64,000 nucleotides of DNA from Brevibacillus formosus (GCF_003013405.1 NZ_PXZL01000001.1:558001-622000); one strand, 5' to 3'. Positions 48,537 to 58,459 are shown, counted from the first letter of the stretch. Notes: generated by a model not told the origin, from the letters alone. A program made the numbers and translations.

Positions 48537-50684
48537 ATGGAGCAACAATACCGTACATATGACTTCGAACTGGCAGGCCGAAAACTGACCCTGGAATTTG
48601 GCAAAATGGCTAAACAGGCGCATGGTTCGGTCTTGGTTCGTTACGGCGATACAGCAATCCTGTCTGCAGTTACAGTCTCGAAAGAACCAAAACCACTTGA
48701 CTTCTTTCCACTGACTGTAAACTATGAGGAACGTCTCTATGCGGTTGGGAAAATTCCTGGCGGCTTTATTAAAAGAGAAGGACGTCCAAGCGAAAAGGCG
48801 ATTTTGGCTAGCCGCTTGATTGACCGCCCTGTCCGGCCTCTTTTTGCAGAAGGATTCCGTAACGATGTACAAATCGTAAATACTGTTCTGTCTGTGGATC
48901 AAGACTGCTCACCTGAAATCGCTGCGATGATCGGTACTTCCGCAGCGCTATGCGTCTCGGAGATTCCTTTTGAAGGTCCGATTGCAGGAGTAATCGTAGG
49001 ACGAATTGACGGCGAGTTCGTCATTAACCCTACTGTAGCTCAAGCAGAGAAAAGCGATATTCACCTGACTGTCGCAGGTACGCACAAAGCGATTAACATG
49101 GTGGAAGCAGCTGCGAACCAAGTACCAGAAGCGGTAATGCTCGAAGCGATCATGGCTGGTCATGACGTGATCAAGCAACTGGTAGAATTCCAGAACATGA
49201 TCGTGTCCGAAATCGGCAAGCAAAAGATGGAAGTCATTTTGCATGAGGTTGATCCTGAAATCGACCAAGCTGTGCGTGAATTTGCGGAAGCTCGCCTGAA
49301 AGAAGCAGTTCGCATCGAAGAAAAACAAGCACGCTACGATGCGATTGACGATATCAAGGCAGAAACCAAAGAGCATTTTGCAGCCAAGGACCCTGAGGCA
49401 TATCCAGAGCAGGAAAAGATGATTAGCGAAGTACTGGGCAATATTGTTAAGGATGAGGTTCGCCGTCTGATTACGGAAGAGAAAGTCCGCCCTGATGGAC
49501 GAGCTTTGCACGAAATCCGTCCGCTGTCCAGTGAGACAAACATTCTTTCCCGTACACATGGCTCTGCTATGTTTACCCGCGGTCAGACGCAAGCGCTGAG
49601 CGTTTGCACCTTAGGCGCGCTGGGAGATGTTCAAATTCTCGATGGACTCGGTCTGGAAGAATCGAAGCGTTTCATGCACCACTACAACTTCCCGCCGTAT
49701 AGCGTAGGTGAAGCACGTCCGTTGCGTCCTCCAGGGCGTCGTGAAATCGGACACGGTGCGTTGGGTGAGCGTGCAATCGAGCCAATCATTCCATCTGAGA
49801 CAGAGTTCCCATACACCATTCGTCTCGTGTCAGAAGTCATTGAATCCAACGGTTCCACATCGCAAGCGTCGATTTGCGCGAGCGTACTTGCCTTGATGGA
49901 TGCAGGTGTGCCGATCAAAGCACCGGTAGCAGGTATTGCGATGGGCTTGATCATGAGCAAAGATGAGAAATCCTTCTCGATCCTGACTGATATTCAAGGT
50001 ATGGAAGATCATTTGGGAGACATGGATTTCAAAGTAGCGGGTACTGAGGCTGGTGTAACAGCTATCCAAATGGACATCAAAATTTCCGGTATCAACCGTG
50101 AGATTTTAGAGCTGGCCTTGGAGCAAGCGCGTGTAGGCCGTTTGCACATCCTGAACCATATGATGAGCACGATTTCCGAACCGCGTAAAGAACTGTCTCC
50201 TTATGCACCAAAAATCATGACCATGACGATCAATCCGGAGAAAATTCGCGATGTAATCGGTCCACAAGGTCGTGTCATCAATAAGATTATCGAAGAAACC
50301 GGCGTAAAAATCGACATCGAACAAGATGGAAGAGTCTTCATCGCATCCATCAACCACGAAGCGAATCTGCGCGCGAAACAAATCATTGAAGATCTGGTTC
50401 GTGAGGTAGCTGTTGGCCAGGTGTACCTGGGAACAGTAAAACGCGTAGAGAAGTACGGTGCGTTCATCGAGTTGTTCGCAGGTAAAGAGGGTTTGTGCCA
50501 CATCTCTCAACTGGCTGAAGAGCGTGTAGCCAAAACAGAAGATGTTGTCGCAGTTGGTGATAAAGTACAAGTGAAAGTGACCGAGATCGACGACCAAGGT
50601 CGTGTGAATCTCTCTCGCAAAGCAGTTTTGAAAGAACAGGCTGCTGCGGCACAAGCTGCTGAAACACCAACAAAAGCAGAATAA
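48537..50684 (+). CDS. pnp: Polynucleotide phosphorylase
   Basis: 715 residues. Two RNase PH-like halves (the second with [19 protein letters not shown] and [16 protein letters not shown]), a helical linker about 230-310, then KH ([19 protein letters not shown]) and S1 ([20 protein letters not shown]) domains. A 3'-5' phosphorolytic exonuclease central to mRNA turnover. ATG 48537 follows GAAGGAGGACTGCTAGC. Confidence 0.98.
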   Translation: MEQQYRTYDFELAGRKLTLEFGKMAKQAHGSVLVRYGDTAILSAVTVSKEPKPLDFFPLTVNYEERLYAVGKIPGGFIKREGRPSEKAILASRLIDRPVRPLFAEGFRNDVQIVNTVLSVDQDCSPEIAAMIGTSAALCVSEIPFEGPIAGVIVGRIDGEFVINPTVAQAEKSDIHLTVAGTHKAINMVEAAANQVPEAVMLEAIMAGHDVIKQLVEFQNMIVSEIGKQKMEVILHEVDPEIDQAVREFAEARLKEAVRIEEKQARYDAIDDIKAETKEHFAAKDPEAYPEQEKMISEVLGNIVKDEVRRLITEEKVRPDGRALHEIRPLSSETNILSRTHGSAMFTRGQTQALSVCTLGALGDVQILDGLGLEESKRFMHHYNFPPYSVGEARPLRPPGRREIGHGALGERAIEPIIPSETEFPYTIRLVSEVIESNGSTSQASICASVLALMDAGVPIKAPVAGIAMGLIMSKDEKSFSILTDIQGMEDHLGDMDFKVAGTEAGVTAIQMDIKISGINREILELALEQARVGRLHILNHMMSTISEPRKELSPYAPKIMTMTINPEKIRDVIGPQGRVINKIIEETGVKIDIEQDGRVFIASINHEANLRAKQIIEDLVREVAVGQVYLGTVKRVEKYGAFIELFAGKEGLCHISQLAEERVAKTEDVVAVGDKVQVKVTEIDDQGRVNLSRKAVLKEQAAAAQAAETPTKAE

Positions 50685-50694
50685 AGAAAAACAA

Positions 50695-50745
50695 AAGGCT
50701 TCGTCACTCGAAGAAATTCGTGTACGGAAGCTTTTTTCTTTTTTG
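50695..50745 (+). terminator. Terminator after pnp
   Basis: An imperfect stem pairs the GGCTTCGTCAC side (about 50697-50707) with GTGTACGGAAGC (about 50720-50731), followed by TTTTTTCTTTTTT. Confidence 0.75.
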
Positions 50746-50842
50746 TGCCAGTTGCTCCCGTTTCGTATGTCTAAGTCGTTCCTTCCTCTCATACATTGGA
50801 CAAGAGAGACTCGTACGATTGATAGAGGAGGGCGACGCCCTA

Positions 50843-51820
50843 ATGACGAATAGGACCAGGAGACTTTTGTTCATCGTTATATATGGAGCTGCGCTGATTG
50901 TTCTCTTGAATTATCAGCCTATTCATCATTACATTAGCACGCTCAAAAATGTCCAAATAGTGAATGGGGATCGAAACGAAAATGAAAAAGCGCGTTTACG
51001 GGCGCAGATTGAAAAGTGGAGAGAGGGTAGAGAGGAAGAGCCAATCGATGCCGTCGTCGATCAGACGTGGAAGGCGATTCCCGGCTATAATGGACGTGTC
51101 GTCGATGTAGAAGAATCCCTCAATAAAATGCTGGCTGCGGGTGTGTCCAGCCCTGATTTGCTGGTATACAAGGAAGTACCTCCAGCGGTTTCGCTTGAGC
51201 AATTGGGAGCACAACCTATCTATCGAGGAAATCCAAATAAACCAGCGATATCTTTCATGATCAACGTGGCTTGGGGAAATGAGTATCTTGATTCGATGCT
51301 CAATACACTCGATAAACATAAGGTAAAGACAACGTTCTTTCTGGATGGCTCTTGGGTAAAACGTTACCCAGAAGAAGCAAAAAAGATCATGGCACGTGGC
51401 CATGAGATTGGGAATCATGCGTATTCCCATCCCGATATGAACACACTGGGAACACAGAGAATTCATCAAGAGATAAGTCGTACGCAAGATGTTATTTTTA
51501 AAACGCTGGAAGTAAAGCCTTCCCTGTTTGCACCGCCATCTGGTGCTTTTAACCAGCGCGTTGTACAAATCGCGCATTCTTCTTATCAAATGAAGACGAT
51601 TCTATGGACGGCAGATACGGTAGACTGGCAGAAACCTTCGCCTGCTTCTGTTATCAATAAAATAAGCCGTAAAATGGAGAATGGTGTCCTCGTACTCATG
51701 CATCCTACTTCTACTTCCGAGGCCAGTTTGGATCAACTGCTGACAATCGCGAAAAAGAAGGGGCTACAGCCGACAACAGTCTCGGAGGTCATATCGAGTC
51801 GTAGACTCCCGTCACCGTAA
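50843..51820 (+). CDS. ylxY: YlxY, NodB-fold polysaccharide deacetylase-like protein
   Basis: 325 residues from ATG 50843, after GAGGAGG with 11-base spacing; the frame is open further upstream over the pnp terminator, which is unlikely to be coding. Membrane anchor about 8-24, a stalk, then a NodB domain. Metal-ligand histidines are present in GHEIGNHAYSHPDM, but the usual catalytic TFDDG is replaced by INVAWGNEY, as in Bacillus YlxY. Deacetylase activity is therefore uncertain. Related proteins act in sporulation. Confidence 0.9.
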   Translation: MTNRTRRLLFIVIYGAALIVLLNYQPIHHYISTLKNVQIVNGDRNENEKARLRAQIEKWREGREEEPIDAVVDQTWKAIPGYNGRVVDVEESLNKMLAAGVSSPDLLVYKEVPPAVSLEQLGAQPIYRGNPNKPAISFMINVAWGNEYLDSMLNTLDKHKVKTTFFLDGSWVKRYPEEAKKIMARGHEIGNHAYSHPDMNTLGTQRIHQEISRTQDVIFKTLEVKPSLFAPPSGAFNQRVVQIAHSSYQMKTILWTADTVDWQKPSPASVINKISRKMENGVLVLMHPTSTSEASLDQLLTIAKKKGLQPTTVSEVISSRRLPSP

Positions 51821-51835
51821 ATACATGTTCATTTA

Positions 51836-51864
51836 TTGTGGAGACAAAGGAAGTTTGCTATAGT
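51836..51864 (+). promoter_or_regulatory. Probable SigA promoter of mlpA
   Basis: TTGTGG (51836-51841), 17-bp spacer, TATAGT (51859-51864) with extended -10 TG. It lies just after ylxY and about 70 bp before the mlpA start. Confidence 0.6.
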
Positions 51865-51932
51865 TAGACGTGTTTACAAGAAATTCCCCGAGGTTTCGGG
51901 TAGAGACAGATGAACAACCGAGGAGGATTTAC

Positions 51933-53186
51933 GTGATACAACGTCATACGTGTGATAACGGTCTTCGAATCGTGACGGAACGGATTCCGTCCGTTCGCTC
52001 CGTTGCCTTAGGCATCTGGGTAGGGACTGGTTCGAAATATGAAAACGAGAAAAATAACGGGATTTCCCATTTTCTCGAGCATATGTTTTTCAAAGGCACA
52101 AAAACTCGTTCTGCAAAGGAAATTGCGGAAACCTTTGATGAGATTGGCGGGAACGTGAACGCCTTTACTTCGAAGGAATATACCTGCTATTACGCAAGGG
52201 TGCTCGACCAGCATGCTCCGATCGCTCTCGATGTTCTTTCCGATATGTATTTCAACTCGGTATTTGATGCAGATGAGTTGGAAAAGGAAAAGAACGTCGT
52301 CATTGAAGAGATTAGCATGTATGAAGACACGCCAGATGATTTGGTGCATGATTTGATTGCACGCGCTTCGTACAGCACACACCCGCTAGGGTATTCGATT
52401 TTGGGTACGGAAGATGTCCTGCGCAGCTTGAAGCGTGACGATTTGCTCGCTTATATTGATCAGCACTATCTGCCAACGAATACGGTGATTACAGTAGCGG
52501 GTAATTTTGAAGACAGTTTGATTGAAGACATTCAAAAGCGCTTTCAGACTTTCTCGCGTCCAGGCAGTATGCCGACCTTGTCTACTCCTGACTTTGCTGG
52601 AAATGTGATCGCTCATCACAAGGCCACAGAGCAAGCGCATTTGTGCCTGTCTTTACCTGGGTTTAAGGTAGGACATCCCGAGGTTTACTCCTTGATTTTG
52701 CTAAACAACGTGCTGGGTGGCAGCATGAGCTCGCGTCTGTTCCAAGAGATTCGAGAAGAGCGAGGCTTGGCATACTCTGTTTACTCCTATCATTCGTCCT
52801 ATAAAGAAGCGGGTACGTTCCATGTGTATACAGGAACGGCACCAGAGCAAGTAGGACAGGTATTTGACATTGTCTCGCGCGTCCTGCGCGATGTCGCTGA
52901 TCATGGAATTACGGACAAAGAGCTGAACAAAGGAAAAGAGCAACTGAAAGGCAGCTTGATGCTCAGCTTGGAAAGCACGAATAGCCGTATGAGTCGCCTT
53001 GGAAAAAATGAACTCTTGCTGGGCCGTCACCTTAGTCTAGATGAGATCATCGCCAAAATAGACCGTGTTTCCCATGAATCTGTTCTGGCTGTGGCGCAGC
53101 AGTTGTTCCGTTCCAAGATGTCAATGGCGATGGTGAGCCCACTCGATGGCTTCCCTGAAAACGTGAAGAACGATATTTTGTTGTAG
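51933..53186 (+). CDS. mlpA: M16 family zinc protease MlpA
   Basis: 417 residues from GTG 51933, six bases after AGGAGG; the frame is open upstream without a ribosome site. Inverted zinc motif HFLEH at 46-50 in NNGISHFLEHMFFKGT, with the third ligand Glu about 76 residues on (VVIEEISMYEDTPDD). The C-terminal R/Y-type motif EERGLAYSVYSYHSSY is present. In B. subtilis MlpA influences extracellular protease levels. Own promoter and terminator. Confidence 0.95.
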   Translation: MIQRHTCDNGLRIVTERIPSVRSVALGIWVGTGSKYENEKNNGISHFLEHMFFKGTKTRSAKEIAETFDEIGGNVNAFTSKEYTCYYARVLDQHAPIALDVLSDMYFNSVFDADELEKEKNVVIEEISMYEDTPDDLVHDLIARASYSTHPLGYSILGTEDVLRSLKRDDLLAYIDQHYLPTNTVITVAGNFEDSLIEDIQKRFQTFSRPGSMPTLSTPDFAGNVIAHHKATEQAHLCLSLPGFKVGHPEVYSLILLNNVLGGSMSSRLFQEIREERGLAYSVYSYHSSYKEAGTFHVYTGTAPEQVGQVFDIVSRVLRDVADHGITDKELNKGKEQLKGSLMLSLESTNSRMSRLGKNELLLGRHLSLDEIIAKIDRVSHESVLAVAQQLFRSKMSMAMVSPLDGFPENVKNDILL

Positions 53187-53188
53187 GC

Positions 53189-53216
53189 AAAAATCCGGCA
53201 TAGCCCGGATTTTTTT
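53189..53216 (+). terminator. Terminator of mlpA
   Basis: AAAAATCCGG (53189-53198) with CCGGAT plus Ts (53205-53214), six-base loop, T-run to 53216. Confidence 0.9.
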
Positions 53217-53258
53217 GCGTATATCAACAGTAAATGAAAGGACAAAGGGGGCTTCTCC

Positions 53259-53519
53259 ATGCGCTTAAGCGAGTTGGGTGGGAAGGAGATTATCGGACTG
53301 GACAACGGGGAGAAAATGGGAGTCATCAGTGATTCCGATTTAGTCATCCATCCCGAAAATGGTGCGATTCAATCCATCATCTTGCCAGGAGGTAGTTTCT
53401 TTGGGTTCGGCAAGAAGCGAGAGGACCTCGTGATCCCATGGAGTTCCATCGTAAAAATTGGGCCAGATATGGTCATCATCCAGCTCCAAGCCCCTGAGGC
53501 ACAAGCTTCTCAAAAGTAG
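53259..53519 (+). CDS. ymxH: YlmC/YmxH family PRC-barrel sporulation protein
   Basis: 86 residues, one PRC-barrel-like domain: MRLSELGGKEIIGLDNGEKM followed by GVISDSDLVIHPENGAIQSI and WSSIVKIGPDMVI. Members are found in endospore formers. It lies before dpaA as in B. subtilis. ATG follows AAAGGGGGCTTCTCC. I see no clear promoter in the 42 bases between the mlpA terminator and the start. Confidence 0.92.
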   Translation: MRLSELGGKEIIGLDNGEKMGVISDSDLVIHPENGAIQSIILPGGSFFGFGKKREDLVIPWSSIVKIGPDMVIIQLQAPEAQASQK

Positions 53520-53555
53520 GCGCTACTGTCACCGAAGTAGTAGGAGCGGAATAGG

Positions 53556-53624
53556 ATGGGGGTAGACCGCATGGATTTCCGTCAACTTTTCCAAAAGGAA
53601 AACCTTTGCGTTCCGATCATTTAA
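53556..53624 (+). CDS. Possible 22-residue ORF between ymxH and dpaA
   Basis: ATG 53556 opens a 22-codon frame (MGVDRMDFRQLF, then QKENLCVPII) ending TAA 53622-53624. AGGAG lies nine bases upstream. It fills half of the 137-bp gap before dpaA. No family is recognised. It may be a chance ORF or a leader peptide; the second ATG at 53571 is an alternative start. Confidence 0.25.
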   Translation: MGVDRMDFRQLFQKENLCVPII

Positions 53625-53656
53625 TGCAGTAAAATGTGTGGAAAGGGGAACGCAGC

Positions 53657-54559
53657 ATGCTAACGGGCATACATGTTGCCTTCATCGGCGGAGACGCTCG
53701 CCAGTTGGAAGTCATTAAGCGATGCATACAACTGGATGCTAGCGTCACGTTAGTTGGCTTCGACAACCTGGAAAGTAATTTTACAGGGGCAACGAAGAAA
53801 CCATTAACATGCGATGTGTTGAAAGACGTGGACGCCCTCATCCTACCCATCGTAGGGACCGATGACCAAGGATACGTGGAAAGTATTTTTTGCTCCAAAC
53901 AACTGCAGTTGCTAGACGAACATGTGGCAAGTCTGCCGAGTCATTGCGTGGTTTACACGGGAATGGCAAAGCCTTATCTGAAAAAGCTGTTGGCTTCCAC
54001 ACAGCTTCCTCTCGTGGAGCTCTTGGATCGTGATGACGTTGCTATCTATAACTCTATCCCTACTGTAGAGGGAGCGTTAATGATGGCGATTCAGCATACG
54101 GATATTACGATTCATGGATCACAGTCAATTGTTTTGGGATTGGGCCGAACAGGTTTGTCCATGGCTCGAGCATTGCATGCGTTGGGGGCCCGCGTAAGAG
54201 TTGGGGCCAGACGTCAAGAACACTTGGCACGCATTTATGAGATGGGATTGACTCCCTTCCATATAAGCGAAGTAAGGCAACAGGTTACGAATGCTGATTT
54301 CATTTTTAATACCATCCCGCAATTATTACTCACGGCAGAAGTGATTGCTCAAATGCCTCAGTCGGCGTTTATACTTGATCTAGCCTCCAAGCCAGGGGGA
54401 ACAGATTTTCGTTACGCTGAAAGACGAGGTATCAAAGCTCTTCTTGCTCCCGGATTGCCTGGAATCGTTGCACCGAAAACCGCTGGACAAATTTTAGCCC
54501 AAACATTGTCTCGTCTTATTGCGGATCAAAGGAAAGCGCCAGGAGGGGATGCAACATGA
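53657..54559 (+). CDS. dpaA: Dipicolinate synthase subunit A (SpoVFA)
   Basis: 300 residues from ATG 53657 after AAAGGGGAACGCAGC. N-terminal Rossmann-like domain (HVAFIGGDARQLEVIKRCIQ) and a second dinucleotide domain (SIVLGLGRTGLSMARALHAL). With DpaB it oxidises a lysine-pathway intermediate to dipicolinic acid in the mother cell; the product fills the spore core. In B. subtilis the pair is under SigK; I could not identify a convincing SigK box here. ATGA overlap with dpaB. Confidence 0.97.
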   Translation: MLTGIHVAFIGGDARQLEVIKRCIQLDASVTLVGFDNLESNFTGATKKPLTCDVLKDVDALILPIVGTDDQGYVESIFCSKQLQLLDEHVASLPSHCVVYTGMAKPYLKKLLASTQLPLVELLDRDDVAIYNSIPTVEGALMMAIQHTDITIHGSQSIVLGLGRTGLSMARALHALGARVRVGARRQEHLARIYEMGLTPFHISEVRQQVTNADFIFNTIPQLLLTAEVIAQMPQSAFILDLASKPGGTDFRYAERRGIKALLAPGLPGIVAPKTAGQILAQTLSRLIADQRKAPGGDAT

Positions 54560-55152
54560 GTAAGCTTCAGGGAAAGACCATTGGATTTGGATTGTCTGGA
54601 TCGCATTGCACCTTTGAGGAAACCATGCCGCAAATTAAGCGATTTGTGGATGCCGGAGCACGGGTGGTACCGATCGTATCGAATACGATTATGACCACGG
54701 ATACACGCTTCGGTACTTCGCAAAGCTGGCAGCAACAAATTAAGGAACTGACGGGGGAAGAGCTTATTTCGACGATTCCTCAGGCTGAGCCGTTGGGACC
54801 TTCCAAGCTGTTGGATGTCATGCTGATTGCGCCATGCACAGGCAGTACGACGAGTCGACTGGCGAATGCCATTACCGATAGTGCTGTACTGATGGCGGCT
54901 AAAGCGACGATGCGTAATTTGCGACCCATTGTGATTGCCATATCCACCAATGATGGTCTGGGATTAAATGCAGCCAATATTGCCAAGCTGTTGGCCGCGA
55001 AAAATATGTATTTCGTACCGTTCGGGCAGGATGCCCCGGATAAAAAACCGAACTCGCTTGTAGCTCGTATGGATCTCCTAGTAGAAACATGCGAAGCAGC
55101 TTTGGAAGGACGACAATTGCAACCCTTGCTCATCGAAAGATTTAACTACTGA
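54556..55152 (+). CDS. dpaB: Dipicolinate synthase subunit B (SpoVFB), flavoprotein
   Basis: 198 residues, a flavoprotein-type Rossmann fold: IGFGLSGSHCTFEETMPQIK, MLIAPCTGSTTSRLANAITD and LAAKNMYFVPFGQDAP. Acts with DpaA. Starts within the dpaA stop and is followed by asd, dapG and dapA, which supply the substrate dihydrodipicolinate precursor. Confidence 0.97.
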   Translation: MSKLQGKTIGFGLSGSHCTFEETMPQIKRFVDAGARVVPIVSNTIMTTDTRFGTSQSWQQQIKELTGEELISTIPQAEPLGPSKLLDVMLIAPCTGSTTSRLANAITDSAVLMAAKATMRNLRPIVIAISTNDGLGLNAANIAKLLAAKNMYFVPFGQDAPDKKPNSLVARMDLLVETCEAALEGRQLQPLLIERFNY

Positions 55153-55209
55153 TAAGACTACAGAAAAAACAATAAACCTGCTTTTTCGCGATTAGGAGGA
55201 GAGTAAGAG

Positions 55210-56250
55210 ATGGCAAACCAACTGACTTTCAATGTTGCTGTAGTCGGTGCGACTGGTGCAGTCGGACAGCAGATGATTCAACTATTAGAAAAGCGTAACT
55301 TCCCAATCAAACAGCTTAAGCTGCTTGCTTCTGGACGTTCTGCAGGAAAAACAGTCACCTTCAAGGGGCAAGAAATTGTACTGGAAGAGGCGACTCCAGA
55401 CAGTTTTGCAGGGGTTGATTTTGCCCTGTTTAGTGCTGGCGGATCGGTCAGCAAGGAACTGGCTCATCACGCAGTGCGTCATGGTGCGGTTGTCATTGAC
55501 AATACCAGCGCATTCCGGATGGACCCGGATGTTCCTCTCGTTGTGCCAGAAGTAAATATGGATGCTGCGCTCGCTCATAATGGAATCATTGCGAATCCGA
55601 ATTGCTCTACGATTCAGATGGTTGCCGCTCTAAAACCCCTGTATGATCGTTTTGGTATAGACAGAATTATCGTTTCTACTTACCAGGCAGTATCTGGTGC
55701 AGGTCAATCTGCGATCAATGAATTGCTCGACCAGAGTCGAGACATTTTGGATGGTAAAGAACCGCAGTGTAACGTACTTCCCGTAGGCAAATTACCTGTA
55801 CATCATCAGATTGCGTACAACGCGATTCCGCAGATTGATGTGTTCACCGACAATGGTTTTACTTATGAAGAAATGAAAATGGTCAATGAGACCAAAAAAA
55901 TCTTCGGTGATGACACTGTACTTGTTTCAGCTACTTGCGTACGTATTCCAGTGGTCTACGGCCACAGCGAGTCGGTATATGTAGAGCTGAAACAGGATTA
56001 CGATCTGGCAGAAGTAAAGGCCCTGCTGAAAAATGCTCCTGGTATCGTGTTAGTAGATGCGCCGGAGGAACAGCAGTATCCACTCGCTACTGATGCAACA
56101 GGCAAACTGGAAGTATTCGTGGGCCGGGTGCGTCGTGATCTCCATCATCCTCGTGGACTGCATATGTGGATCGTTTCTGACAATCTTCTCAAGGGTGCAG
56201 CATGGAATACAGTACAAATCGCTGAAGAACTCATAAAAGCAAGAGTATAG
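55210..56250 (+). CDS. asd: Aspartate-semialdehyde dehydrogenase
   Basis: 346 residues. NADP site VAVVGATGAVGQQMIQLLEK, catalytic C132 in IIANPNCSTIQMVAALKP, and the C-terminal RRDLHHPRGLHMWIVSDNLL motif. It reduces aspartyl phosphate to the semialdehyde, the branch metabolite for lysine, diaminopimelate, threonine and methionine. ATG follows TTAGGAGGAGAGTAAGAG. Confidence 0.97.
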   Translation: MANQLTFNVAVVGATGAVGQQMIQLLEKRNFPIKQLKLLASGRSAGKTVTFKGQEIVLEEATPDSFAGVDFALFSAGGSVSKELAHHAVRHGAVVIDNTSAFRMDPDVPLVVPEVNMDAALAHNGIIANPNCSTIQMVAALKPLYDRFGIDRIIVSTYQAVSGAGQSAINELLDQSRDILDGKEPQCNVLPVGKLPVHHQIAYNAIPQIDVFTDNGFTYEEMKMVNETKKIFGDDTVLVSATCVRIPVVYGHSESVYVELKQDYDLAEVKALLKNAPGIVLVDAPEEQQYPLATDATGKLEVFVGRVRRDLHHPRGLHMWIVSDNLLKGAAWNTVQIAEELIKARV

Positions 56251-56261
56251 GGGAGAGGTTA

Positions 56262-57488
56262 GTGAAGATTCTCGTCCAGAAGTTCGGTGGTTCTTCCTTG
56301 ACGACGGAGGATTGCCGGATGCGGGCAATCTACCATATGGAAAAAGCAATTGATGAGGGCTATGCCCTCGTCGTTGTCGTATCGGCGATGGGTCGCAAGG
56401 GTGATCCATATGCGACCGATACACTTTTGCAGTTGGTTCGTGCGAATGGGAACCAACTGCCGAGTAGAGAAATGGATATGCTGATGCATACCGGAGAAAT
56501 TATCTCTGCTACAGTCATGTGCAGCATGTTGAATGCACGGGGAATTAAAGCAACGATTTTGACAGGCGGTCAGGCAAATATAGTGACGAGCGACGACTTT
56601 ACGAATGCACAAATCATGTCGATCGATCCAAGTCGTATTTTGCAGGACTTGCAGGAAAACCAAGTTGTGATCGTTCCAGGATTTCAGGGACGTACAGCCG
56701 AGTGGGAAATTACGACACTGGGACGGGGTGGAAGCGATACGACTGCAACCGCCCTCGGTGTCGCCTTGAAGGCTGAAACGGTGGATATTTTCACCGACGT
56801 GGAAGGCATCATGACGGCGGACCCGCGTATCGTTGAAGAAGCGCAGCGGCTCGGTATGGTGACCTACACGGAAATTTGCAACATGGCTCACCTGGGTGCA
56901 AAAGTTATTCATCCTAGAGCGGTGGAGATCGCGATGCACGCAAACGTGCCGATTCGTGTTCGCTCTACGTTTTCGGACGACCCCGGTACACTTGTTACGA
57001 CTATGCTGGAGATCGGGAAATTGGGCTACACTGTAAACGACAGAGTCGTTATGGGAATCGCTCATGTACCGAATATTACTCAAATCAAGGTCGCGAACAA
57101 AGAAGGGTCTTATGATACACAGCTGCAAGTCTTCAAAACGATGGCAACTCATAACATCAGTGTAGATTTCATCAATGTGAACCCAATGGGTGTTGCTTAC
57201 ACGGTCCATGATGAAATGGGAGAAAAAGCTGCTCGTCTGTTAACGGAAATGGGATACGAGCCGCAGCTTTTGCCGCATTGCGCAAAAGTGTCCGTGATTG
57301 GTGCAGGGATGACGGGCGTACCCGGCGTGATGGCGAGAATCGTGGAGGCACTTACACAAGAAGATATTCAAATTCTTCAATCGGCAGACTCTCATACAAC
57401 CATTTGGGTACTCGTGCATGAAATGGACATGGTAAGGGCGGTTCGCGCACTTCATCAGCAGTTCAACCTGCATGTTCAACATATGTAA
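56262..57488 (+). CDS. dapG: Aspartate kinase I (DapG)
   Basis: 408 residues from GTG 56262. Kinase domain (KILVQKFGGSSLTT, the GRGGSDTTATALG motif) and two C-terminal ACT domains (about 270-340 and 345-408). The diaminopimelate-sensitive isozyme in Bacillus is encoded at this same locus, so dapG fits. It makes aspartyl phosphate for asd. Translated from the operon, with GAGAGGTTA as ribosome site. Confidence 0.95.
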   Translation: MKILVQKFGGSSLTTEDCRMRAIYHMEKAIDEGYALVVVVSAMGRKGDPYATDTLLQLVRANGNQLPSREMDMLMHTGEIISATVMCSMLNARGIKATILTGGQANIVTSDDFTNAQIMSIDPSRILQDLQENQVVIVPGFQGRTAEWEITTLGRGGSDTTATALGVALKAETVDIFTDVEGIMTADPRIVEEAQRLGMVTYTEICNMAHLGAKVIHPRAVEIAMHANVPIRVRSTFSDDPGTLVTTMLEIGKLGYTVNDRVVMGIAHVPNITQIKVANKEGSYDTQLQVFKTMATHNISVDFINVNPMGVAYTVHDEMGEKAARLLTEMGYEPQLLPHCAKVSVIGAGMTGVPGVMARIVEALTQEDIQILQSADSHTTIWVLVHEMDMVRAVRALHQQFNLHVQHM

Positions 57489-57544
57489 GAGGATATCCTG
57501 ACTTTAAATACCTACTGATCACGATAAGAGGAGTTGGAGAGGTA

Positions 57545-58411
57545 GTGGCACGTTTTGGCCGACTGGTTACCGCTATGGTAACGCCTTTTAATGAGCAGCT
57601 GCAGGTCGATTACGATAAAACAGAGCGACTGATTGACCATTTGATTGTAAATGGCACAACTGGAATCGTATTGAGTGGTACCACAGGTGAATCACCGACA
57701 CTATCCCGTACGGAGAAACTCGATCTTTTCCGTCATGTGGTTTCCTACGCAAAAGGAAGATGCCACATCATTGCAGGAACAGGCAGCAATGATACAGCCT
57801 CCAGCATTGAGTTCACCCAAGCTGTACAATCCATTGGAGTGGACGCTGTCATGGTCGTTGCACCTTATTACAGCAAGCCATCACAAGAAGGACTTTACGC
57901 ACACTTCAAGGCATTATCGGAAGCGACCAAGCTGCCTGTGATGCTGTATAATGTGCCGGGAAGATCCGTGGTCAATATGACTGCTGAAACGACACTTCGT
58001 TTGGCAGAACTGCCTAATGTGGTTTGCATCAAGGAAGCCTCCGGCAATTTGTCGCAGATGGCGCAAATCATTGAGCATGCCCCGGAAGGTTTTGAGCTGT
58101 ACAGTGGCGATGATGGATTAACCTTGCCCATCCTGTCTATCGGGGGAGTGGGCATTGTCAGTGTGGCGAGTCACGTGGTTGGCCGCCCTATGACAGATAT
58201 GATGGACGCCTATTTTGCCGGTAACTATACGGAGGCAGCAAGACTCCATCGCAAGCTGTTGCCGATTTTTGAAGGCCTGTTTGCTTACCCGAGCCCAGGA
58301 CCAACCAAGGTTGCTTTAGAAAAGCTCGGTGTTCAAGTTGGGGGCGTTCGACTGCCTTTAGTCGAGCTGAACGAACAAGAAAAAGCATTTGTGCATTCCC
58401 TGCTTGTTTAA
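57545..58411 (+). CDS. dapA: 4-hydroxy-tetrahydrodipicolinate synthase
   Basis: 288 residues from GTG 57545. TIM-barrel lyase with Schiff-base K163 (NVVCIKEASGN), Y135 and R140 (VMLYNVPGRS) and the GTTGESPTLS motif. It condenses pyruvate and aspartate semialdehyde; its product feeds both diaminopimelate and, in sporulation, the DpaAB reaction. Last gene before a strong terminator. Confidence 0.97.
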   Translation: MARFGRLVTAMVTPFNEQLQVDYDKTERLIDHLIVNGTTGIVLSGTTGESPTLSRTEKLDLFRHVVSYAKGRCHIIAGTGSNDTASSIEFTQAVQSIGVDAVMVVAPYYSKPSQEGLYAHFKALSEATKLPVMLYNVPGRSVVNMTAETTLRLAELPNVVCIKEASGNLSQMAQIIEHAPEGFELYSGDDGLTLPILSIGGVGIVSVASHVVGRPMTDMMDAYFAGNYTEAARLHRKLLPIFEGLFAYPSPGPTKVALEKLGVQVGGVRLPLVELNEQEKAFVHSLLV

Positions 58412-58426
58412 CTCCATAGAAGATCA

Positions 58427-58457
58427 AGAGCCATTCCAGTCCGGGATGGCTCTTTTT
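58427..58457 (+). terminator. Terminator after dapA
   Basis: AGAGCCATTCC (58427-58437) with GGGATGGCTCT (58443-58453), one G-T pair, five-base loop, five Ts. Confidence 0.92.
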
Positions 58458-58459
58458 CC

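Noticed and set aside
48306..48902. 198-codon minus-strand frame over the pnp leader and start
   Set aside because: Crosses hairpins and the pnp start; no ribosome site or recognisable protein features.
50765..50797. CATACATT resembling a SigE -10 box upstream of ylxY
   Set aside because: The best -35-like sequence (GTATGTC, 50765-50771) is 18 bp away, outside the usual SigE spacing, so evidence is too thin for a promoter call.
50720..50842. N-terminal extension of ylxY
   Set aside because: It would translate the pnp terminator T-run; Phe/Ser/Cys-rich without conservation expected.
53520..53656. Search for a SigK promoter before dpaA
   Set aside because: No CATAnnnTA box with an upstream AC at proper distance was found; CATTTAATG near 53618 does not match.
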